DNA of 5,130 bases, from the NCBI GenBank assembly GCA_948496895.1, contig CAOOJO010000241.1, forward strand, positions 1 to 5,130, read 5' to 3'. Positions 1 through 4,072 of this stretch are shown here, one piece after another. The notes beneath the pieces are model-generated. The model saw nothing but the letters and a program-made list of their open reading frames with translations. It was not told where the DNA came from and did no database searches. The position numbers and the translations under genes were made by a program. Position 1 is the first letter of the stretch. Each line of letters begins with the position of its first letter. The stretch is from an uncultured Acetatifactor sp. GTDB taxonomy: Bacteria; Bacillota; Clostridia; Lachnospirales; Lachnospiraceae.

Positions 1-385
1 GGATTTCATAGGCCTTGCCCCTGGCCAGATAGTCTTTTAGCCGTCCCACCGCTGTCAGCGCGGACGCTATGCCCTCCAGCTGAACGGGGGTAAGGCACTG
101 ACCCTTCTCCGCGGCGGACAGCATCTCCTCTATGCCCTCCAGGGACACCAGGGGCGGCGTGCCGCATTTTTCCAGCATCTGGCGGCTCTCCGTGGTCTCC
201 CGCAGCCTCGCGGACAGTTCTGTCTGTGACAGAATCAGGTGGGTGTCCGCTATGGCTTTCCTGGCGGCCTTCGTCAGGGCGCAGTCTGTCCACTGCTCTT
301 TTATTTTGTCAAATTCTAAACTGATTTCCGTTTTGTATGTTTTCTCCGCTTTTTCTGTTTTCTCTGTCTTGTCGAATTTGTCCAT
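1..385 (-). CDS. MutS2-like (MutS family) ATPase, N-terminal part, 3' end beyond the window
   Basis: Reading the minus strand from 385 gives an uninterrupted frame of 128 codons that leaves the window at position 1. After a Lys-rich start (KFDKTEKTEKAEKTYKTE) comes a segment beginning LEFDKIKEQW, then LRETTESRQMLEKCGTPPL and LTPVQLEGIASAL. This order and wording match the N-terminal core of MutS2 and related MutS-family ATPases (LEFDKI, then RLRET..A..IL, then G.PPL, then LSPEEL). The Walker ATPase, and a Smr nuclease domain if present, would lie beyond the window, so I cannot tell full MutS2 from the shorter MutS-like relatives common in Clostridia. MutS2 proteins act on branched DNA or collided ribosomes; the role here is inferred. 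I chose the ATG at 385 because AGGAG lies 10 bases upstream. In-frame ATGs at 412 and 442 are alternatives without a clear ribosome binding site. The strand and frame are secure, the start less so. Confidence 0.8.
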   Translation of the reverse strand, partial: MDKFDKTEKTEKAEKTYKTEISLEFDKIKEQWTDCALTKAARKAIADTHLILSQTELSARLRETTESRQMLEKCGTPPLVSLEGIEEMLSAAEKGQCLTPVQLEGIASALTAVGRLKDYLARGKAYEI

Positions 386-433
386 TTCTTTTTCTCTCCT
401 CAGTTCCGTCATAATACTTTGTATAAAAATAGA

Positions 434-470
434 CCATGGCATCTGCCTCTTCGGACATACTTCGCCATGG
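434..470 (-). repeat. Perfect 7-bp inverted repeat in the leader of the MutS-like gene
   Basis: CCATGGC at 434-440 and GCCATGG at 464-470 are exact inverted copies separated by 23 bases. The same CATGGC/GCCATG core also forms the terminator stem at 528-545, so alternative pairings between the two elements are possible. It lies between the tandem terminators and the start of the MutS-like gene. It could be an mRNA hairpin or a protein-binding site; nothing in the sequence decides between these. Confidence 0.4.
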
Positions 471-484
471 CCATCATCAGGACA

Positions 485-512
485 CAAAAAGAGAAGCCGT
501 AGCGTCTCTTCT
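485..512 (-). terminator. Second, weaker intrinsic terminator in tandem
   Basis: On the minus strand AGAAG (512-508) pairs with CTTCT (496-492). A CG/CG step can form inside, and the stem is followed by C and five T's (490-486). It lies directly after the strong terminator at 521-550 and would catch read-through from it. The stem is short and AT-rich, so this is weaker than the first. Confidence 0.4.
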
Positions 513-520
513 ACAGGCAC

Positions 521-550
521 AAAAAAACATGGCCGTACAGCCATGCTTTT
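521..550 (-). terminator. Strong intrinsic terminator ending the structured RNA
   Basis: On the minus strand CATGGC (545-540) pairs perfectly with GCCATG (533-528) around a six-base loop, followed at once by seven T's (527-521). The A's before the stem can pair with the first T's through a G-U step, lengthening it to about 11 bp. Read on the plus strand the same stem is followed by only CTTTTC, so it could act weakly in that direction too. It ends the transcript proposed at 521-812 and separates it from the MutS-like gene. Confidence 0.8.
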
Positions 551-812
551 CGTCCAATCCATCCTGTAGCAGAGCACCATACGTGCACCCTGCTGTATCC
601 AATCACTCCAAACGGTTGAATGATGTCAAGCACCCGGTAAGGCAGATACACCGACAGTCTCCTGTCAGCTCTGGGCAGACTCCTAGAGGGAACACGTCCT
701 GCCCGGCAAATATTTAATTTGCCCTAACCTCTTCTCCCACAATGCTTAACATACACAACCTCCCTTTTCCTAATAATCAGATGTACGGCGCCGCACAGAG
801 CGGCTGCCCACT
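521..812 (-). ncRNA. Candidate structured noncoding RNA of about 290 nt, family not identified
   Basis: No convincing protein gene occupies 443-862, but the minus strand folds into a dense series of stems. In 5' to 3' order: GCCGC/GCGGC (804-790); GGCAAAT/ATTTGCC (723-705); GGGCA plus GAC pairing with GTC plus TGCCC around a one-base bulge (704-673); CTGACAG/CTGTCGG capped by a GAGA tetraloop (668-651); TGTATC/GATACA (650-594) enclosing ATCATTC/GAGTGAT; and AGCAG/CTGCT (594-568). The terminator stem at 545-528 closes the series. A candidate promoter sits just upstream (818-846) and a seven-T intrinsic terminator ends it, so it looks like a free-standing transcription unit rather than a leader of the MutS-like gene. 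I see no T-box antiterminator, tmRNA tail or RNase P core. The raiA-type RNAs and 6S RNA of Firmicutes are candidates I cannot confirm or exclude from memory. The stems are seen directly; that they form one functional RNA is inferred. The 5' end is approximate. Confidence 0.6.
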
Positions 813-817
813 TTCAT

Positions 818-846
818 AGCTTACCATACACCAGTGGTAAAGTCAA
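818..846 (-). promoter_or_regulatory. Candidate promoter of the structured RNA with operator-like inverted repeat
   Basis: On the minus strand TTGACT (846-841) is a good -35 box. It is followed 17 bases later by TAAGCT (823-818), which has the three most conserved -10 bases (first T, second A, last T). Transcription would start near 812-810. The spacer and part of the -10 box hold the inverted repeat TTACCA/TGGTAA (840-835 and 826-821), with a nested ACCAC/TGGT core. A dimeric repressor could bind there, although no regulator gene is nearby. The promoter follows the HPr-like gene's T-tract by one base. Confidence 0.45.
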
Positions 847-847
847 C

Positions 848-868
848 AAAAAAATCGGCTGGTCAGCC
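848..868 (-). terminator. Short intrinsic terminator overlapping the HPr-like stop codon
   Basis: On the minus strand GGCT (868-865) and AGCC (860-857) flank a four-base loop, followed by GA and seven T's (854-848). The gene's TGA stop codon (865-863) begins in the stem. The stem is only 4 bp, so efficiency is uncertain, but the T-tract and position right at the gene end support a terminator. Confidence 0.5.
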
Positions 869-1102
869 CACCCGCTCCCTGACGAGAAAAGGCCCTATCC
901 CTTCCAGCACCGCCGAATCGTCAGAATCGCATACCAGCCGCTGGGGCCTGGCCAGATCAAGGGCGAACACGCCCAGAATCGATTTCGCGTCCACCACGCG
1001 GCTGCCGGAGCCCAATTCAAAGTTGGCATCTACCGTGCTGACCGTATTTACAAAGTCCCTTACCTGATCTACATCCTCAAACTTAACCAATACCTGCTGC
1101 AT
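863..1102 (-). CDS. HPr-family phosphocarrier-like protein lacking the catalytic histidine
   Basis: This 79-residue protein fits the HPr fold (usually 85-90 residues). Residues 20-50, TVSTVDANFELGSGSRVVDAKSILGVFALDL, match the middle of HPr, including the KSIxGV motif with Ser41 at the position of the regulatory Ser46. An ungapped alignment from there puts Asp10 where HPr has the phospho-accepting His15, and the flanking Arg17-Pro18 are also absent (VDQV). PTS phosphotransfer to sugars is therefore unlikely. A regulatory role like that of Bacillus Crh, which also lost His15 but keeps Ser46, is possible but inferred. The start is firm: GGGGAGG lies 8 bases before the ATG. The gene has its own candidate promoter and a terminator, so it appears monocistronic. 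Whether HPr kinase phosphorylates Ser41 cannot be read from sequence. Confidence 0.85.
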   Translation of the reverse strand: MQQVLVKFEDVDQVRDFVNTVSTVDANFELGSGSRVVDAKSILGVFALDLARPQRLVCDSDDSAVLEGIGPFLVRERVG

Positions 1103-1110
1103 AATTAGTA

Positions 1111-1184
1111 CCTCCCCTCACCATGAATGCTCTTCTTCATTTCTTCGGAGGAATCGCCCCGATAATTTTTCATCTCTCTGGGGC
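1111..1184 (-). promoter_or_regulatory. Structured 5' leader of the HPr-like gene with a possible SD-masking pair
   Basis: The minus strand holds a GCCCC/GGGGC stem (1184-1180 with 1160-1156), extendable by GA/TC past a one-base bulge. Just downstream, CCTCC (1151-1147) is complementary to the GGAGG of the ribosome binding site at 1115-1111. The loop between them is about 31 bases, so the leader could hide its own Shine-Dalgarno. The pairing is plain in the sequence; regulation is inferred. Confidence 0.3.
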
Positions 1185-1253
1185 ATAATCATATATCAGG
1201 TCGGTTTTTTTGTAAATTGTCGTTTTCCATAATCTTTTGAGATTCTTTTGTCT

Positions 1254-1259
1254 ATTATA
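1254..1259 (-). promoter_or_regulatory. Candidate -10 box (TATAAT) for the HPr-like gene
   Basis: A perfect TATAAT is read on the minus strand, about 150 bases upstream of the HPr-like start codon. The hexamer 17 bases further upstream (ATAAAG) is a poor -35 box, so this may be an activator-dependent promoter or chance in an AT-rich spacer. ATTATAAT is palindromic, so the -10 box also reads on the plus strand, where no good -35 is seen either. Confidence 0.35.
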
Positions 1260-1340
1260 ATGAAGCCCCTTTCGGCCTTTATGCAGACTGCCCAGTCGAT
1301 ATCCTCCATGGAATTCCCGTCCATGTCACTATGAGAAAAA

Positions 1341-1371
1341 ATAAAGTCTACGGACAATGGCAGACGAACCC
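1341..1371 (-). terminator. Weak possible terminator after the dipeptidase gene
   Basis: Just past the dipeptidase stop, GGCGG can pair with CTGCC, and GTCT with AGAC further on. The latter is followed by TTTATTTTTT on the minus strand. Both stems are short, so termination here would be partial. It is the only candidate between the dipeptidase and HPr-like genes. Confidence 0.25.
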
Positions 1372-1382
1372 GCCCTAAATCC

Positions 1383-2474
1383 TCACCCCAGCGTGTCCCG
1401 GTACACCCGCAATACGTTTCCATAAAAAATCTTGTCCAGCTGGCTCTGGGAAAATCCCGCCCTGTGGAGGGCTTCCCAAAGCCGCTCCATGCTCTGGGCC
1501 CCCGGCAGCTCCCCGTGGGTGGGGATGCCGTCGAAATCGCTCCCAAGCCCCAGCACGTCCATGCCGCCCACCCTGGCGATGTGCAGGGCGTGGCGCGCTA
1601 CCGCCGCGATGGTGCCGGGATTTTTCTCCCCCACCGGTCTCTCCTCCAGGAAGTCCGGGCAGAAGTTCAGCCCCATGACGCCTCCCCGCTCCGAAAGCTT
1701 CCGTATCATGTCGTCCGTCAGGTTCCGCACATTGGGGCATACGGCTCTGGCATTGGAATGGCTGGCCACAAAGGGCTTCTTCGTCACCTCTGATACATCT
1801 GTGAATCCCGCGTCGGACAGATGGGACACATCAGGGACGATGCCCAGGCGCTCCATCTCCTCCACGAACGCTTTCCCTTTCGCGGTAAGGCCTGCCGTCA
1901 TGTTGGGCGTGTGCATGCAGATGTCACGGGCAGCCTGCGCCGCCAGCCGCTCCTGTTCCCACCGGGCCGTGTCGGGGGTACAATTCCGCAGGCCCTCCGC
2001 TGCTTGCTGCAGCTTCTCCCGGAGGGCGACATCGAAATTGGGATGGCCCAGCTCGTTATCGAAATTCCACGTAAGCGTAATCATCCGGACGCCCATTTGA
2101 CAGAGCTCCCCCAGCTTCTCCAGCTCCCCTTTGCACACGCCGCCCTCCTCCACGGTGAGCAGCGCCGACAGCTTTCCCGCCGCCTCGTTGCGGGCGATGT
2201 CTTCATAGCAAAGCACCGGGGCCAGGATATCCTGATTACGCTCCAGCTCCTCCAGATAGTATCGGTACATGGCGCACACCTGCTCCCAGGGGTCGCCGCA
2301 GTCGCCCAGGTGGATGAACATGGCGAAGTTCTGGAGCAGATAATGGCTCCCCATGAGCCGCTCCAGGTCAATGTGGCCTTTGTTCTGACGCAGGGATTGA
2401 TTCTCTCCCTCTCCAGTCTCCTTTCGGTGAAAAAGCTCCCCAATCGTATCACAGTGCATATCAATGATTTTCAT
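1383..2474 (-). CDS. Membrane dipeptidase-like metallopeptidase, family M19
   Basis: The 363-residue protein has all the landmark motifs of the renal dipeptidase (M19) family of the amidohydrolase superfamily, which hydrolyses dipeptides at a two-zinc site. His7 and Asp9 lie in DMHCDT, the bridging glutamate is Glu109 or Glu110 in LLTVEEGG, His218 is in DVSHLSD, His239 is in ASHSNARAVC, and Asp313 is in GLGSDFDG. Length is typical. No signal peptide or membrane segment is seen at the start (MKIIDMHCDT), so it should be cytosolic. Between NELGHPN (about 146) and GLTAKGKAF (about 195) there is a Gln/Ala/Arg-rich stretch of roughly 48 residues that looks longer than the usual link. The start is well set, with GGAGG 5 bases before the ATG. 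It lies 91 bases downstream of the nucleobase permease with no U-tract terminator between, so the two probably share a transcript. The exact substrate is unknown; M19 members also include D-Ala-D-Ala and beta-lactam hydrolysing enzymes. Confidence 0.93.
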   Translation of the reverse strand: MKIIDMHCDTIGELFHRKETGEGENQSLRQNKGHIDLERLMGSHYLLQNFAMFIHLGDCGDPWEQVCAMYRYYLEELERNQDILAPVLCYEDIARNEAAGKLSALLTVEEGGVCKGELEKLGELCQMGVRMITLTWNFDNELGHPNFDVALREKLQQAAEGLRNCTPDTARWEQERLAAQAARDICMHTPNMTAGLTAKGKAFVEEMERLGIVPDVSHLSDAGFTDVSEVTKKPFVASHSNARAVCPNVRNLTDDMIRKLSERGGVMGLNFCPDFLEERPVGEKNPGTIAAVARHALHIARVGGMDVLGLGSDFDGIPTHGELPGAQSMERLWEALHRAGFSQSQLDKIFYGNVLRVYRDTLG

Positions 2475-2506
2475 AGCAGCCTCCGGTCCTTCCAGTTATT
2501 ATTACG

Positions 2507-2525
2507 GCCCAGTCATCGACTGGGC
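2507..2525 (-). other. Perfect intercistronic hairpin between permease and dipeptidase genes
   Basis: GCCCAGTC and GACTGGGC are exact 8-bp inverted copies around a three-base loop. On neither strand is a T-tract adjacent (CGTAATAATAA follows on the minus strand), so it is not a standard intrinsic terminator. Such stems between cistrons often protect the upstream mRNA from 3' decay or tune downstream expression. It lies about 30 bases before the dipeptidase ribosome binding site. Confidence 0.6.
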
Positions 2526-2565
2526 TGTATCATCAGGCAAGTACCTTTTCGATTTCCTCTCCAGC

Positions 2566-3966
2566 CTATCTTCCCCGCACCGCGAAATCCACGCCCGTGC
2601 CGCTGGGCTTGTCGTCATCGAACCTGTAATCCTTTCCGGGAAGCATGGCGTTCAACAGGATACCTGTCAAAGCGCCCACTGCGATGCCGGAGAAGCTGAT
2701 GTTCAGATCGCCGATGGCAAATCCCACGGAGCCTGCCGCGCTGTATTTGATACCGATGGACAGTACCAGGATCAGGGCCGCGATGATGACGTTGCGGGTC
2801 TTAGAGAAGTCCACCTGGGTCTCTACGATATTGCGCACTCCCACAGCCGAAATCATGCCGTACAGCACCAAAGACACGCCGCCGCAGGTAGCAGTGGGCA
2901 TGCAGCCGATGATAGCGGCAAATTTCGGCGAAAAGGACAACAATATGGCAAACACTGCCGCCATCCTGACTACAAGCGGGTCATACACCTTTGTCAGCGC
3001 CAGCACGCCCGTGTTCTCACCATAAGTCGTGTTGGCCGGCGCGCCGAAGAGCGCTGCCACAATGGTAGCAAGTCCGTCCCCCAGAAGCGTCCGGTGAAGT
3101 CCCGGCTCCTTGATGAAATTCTTCCCTACAGTAGATGATATGGCGGAGATATCGCCGATATGCTCCACGATCGTAGCCAGAGCAATGGGCATGATGGTAA
3201 TCACGGAAGTAATCAGAAGGGATGCGTCGCCGTCCGACAGCGCCCAGAAGGCCGTCTGGTTCCAGTGGATGGGAATCCCTATCCAGCTGGCTTCCTTTAC
3301 CGCGGTAAAGTCCACCCGGCCCAGGATGGCCGCCAGCACATAGGAGCCGATGACGCCGATGATGATGGGCACGATCTTCACCATGCCCTTGCCCCAGATG
3401 TTGCAGACTATCACCAGAGCGATGGCCACAATGGCGATGAACCAGTCAGAAGAACAGTTGTCGATGGCGGACTGGGAAAGGGTCAGGCCGATGGCGATGA
3501 TGATAGGCCCGGTCACGATGGGCGGGAAGAACCGCATGACCTTTCCGGTACCAAACAGCTTTATCAAAAGGGAAAGCAGCAGATATACGAGACCGGCACA
3601 GGCCACGCCGAAGCAGGCATAGGGCAGAAGCTTTGCATTGTCCATCGCTCCTCCCGCGGCATCCGTCATCGGCGCGATGGCGGCATATCCGCCTAAGAAG
3701 GCAAAGGAGGAACCCAAAAACACCGGCACCTTCCCTTTGGTCAGGAAATGGAACAGCAATGTGCCCAATCCCGCGAACAGCAATGTAGTGGACACGTCCA
3801 GGCCCGTCAGCATGGGCACCAGTATGGTGGCGCCGAACATGGCAAACATGTGCTGGACGCCCAGCACCAGAACCTTTGGCGCTCCCAGGGTCTTCGCATC
3901 ATAGATGCAGGTGTCGCCGATACCCTTGCCGCCGACCCCGGAAGCCGTTTTCTTTTTCTCGCTCAT
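2566..3966 (-). CDS. uraA: Uracil/xanthine-type nucleobase:cation symporter (NCS2 family permease)
   Basis: The 466-residue polytopic membrane protein belongs to the nucleobase:cation symporter-2 family and resembles the UraA/PyrP uracil permeases. The N-terminal signature APKVLVLGVQHMFAMFGATILVP (about 29-51) is typical. About 13-14 hydrophobic segments are visible, for example 32-52, 113-137, 149-165, 196-215, 250-267, 350-378, 392-407 and 424-443. The substrate-site glutamates are Glu268 in TIVEHIGD and Glu317 in TTYGENTG, matching Glu241 and Glu290 of E. coli UraA. The UraA histidine four residues after Glu241 is Asp272 here. Uptake of uracil, or perhaps xanthine, with protons across the plasma membrane is the expected role. 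Start: GAGGAGG lies 8 bases before the ATG. A strong promoter is just upstream and the dipeptidase gene follows. The substrate is not certain from sequence, since UraA-like and xanthine carriers share these motifs. Confidence 0.93.
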   Translation of the reverse strand: MSEKKKTASGVGGKGIGDTCIYDAKTLGAPKVLVLGVQHMFAMFGATILVPMLTGLDVSTTLLFAGLGTLLFHFLTKGKVPVFLGSSFAFLGGYAAIAPMTDAAGGAMDNAKLLPYACFGVACAGLVYLLLSLLIKLFGTGKVMRFFPPIVTGPIIIAIGLTLSQSAIDNCSSDWFIAIVAIALVIVCNIWGKGMVKIVPIIIGVIGSYVLAAILGRVDFTAVKEASWIGIPIHWNQTAFWALSDGDASLLITSVITIMPIALATIVEHIGDISAISSTVGKNFIKEPGLHRTLLGDGLATIVAALFGAPANTTYGENTGVLALTKVYDPLVVRMAAVFAILLSFSPKFAAIIGCMPTATCGGVSLVLYGMISAVGVRNIVETQVDFSKTRNVIIAALILVLSIGIKYSAAGSVGFAIGDLNISFSGIAVGALTGILLNAMLPGKDYRFDDDKPSGTGVDFAVRGR

Positions 3967-3988
3967 GAACTCTTCCTCCTCGTTTTAT

Positions 3989-4013
3989 GTCAGACAGTTC
4001 TCCCCCACCTGAC
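3989..4013 (-). promoter_or_regulatory. Short inverted repeat in the permease leader
   Basis: GTCAG (4013-4009) and CTGAC (3993-3989) on the minus strand flank a G-rich 15-base loop in the untranslated leader, just before the ribosome binding site. The leader is too short for a known purine riboswitch, and the loop does not fit the PyrR-binding hairpin consensus. It could be an operator or a mild translational hairpin. Confidence 0.25.
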
Positions 4014-4027
4014 TTGTTCTGACAATT

Positions 4028-4056
4028 ATCATAATCTTTCTCTATCTATCCGTCAA
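4028..4056 (-). promoter_or_regulatory. Sigma-A-type promoter of the permease-dipeptidase unit
   Basis: On the minus strand TTGACG (4056-4051) and TATGAT (4033-4028) are each one mismatch from consensus and exactly 17 bases apart. Transcription should begin near 4021, giving a leader of about 55 bases before the permease ATG. No convincing terminator separates it from the upstream hydrolase gene, so some read-through may also feed the unit. Confidence 0.8.
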
Positions 4057-4072
4057 GAAGAATTCATAAAAA

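Noticed and set aside
6..293. 95-codon minus-strand frame at the left end
   Set aside because: It is Arg/Gly/His-rich and out of frame with the MutS-like gene, whose protein is recognisable on the same strand from 385 to 1.
561..620. T-box leader or group II intron domain V
   Set aside because: AGGGTGCACG only partly resembles the T-box motif and lacks TGGNACC. The GCACGTATGG stretch recalls domain V, but the 5' half does not pair in the required way, and no reverse transcriptase is near.
651..668. Cobalamin riboswitch B12 box (ACAGGAGACTGT)
   Set aside because: It shares CAGGAGAC with the box, but the other conserved cobalamin elements are not found in order, and the downstream gene is unrelated to B12.
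436..717. 93-codon plus-strand frame across the structured region
   Set aside because: It has no SD, shows no recognisable domain, and runs antisense to the dense stems and terminators on the minus strand.
1821..2699. 292-codon plus-strand frame
   Set aside because: It is antisense to the well-supported dipeptidase and the end of the permease; its His/Leu/Arg-rich composition is typical of a shadow frame in GC-rich coding DNA.
2464..3138. 224-codon plus-strand frame
   Set aside because: It is the antisense shadow of the permease, with no family motif and no SD.
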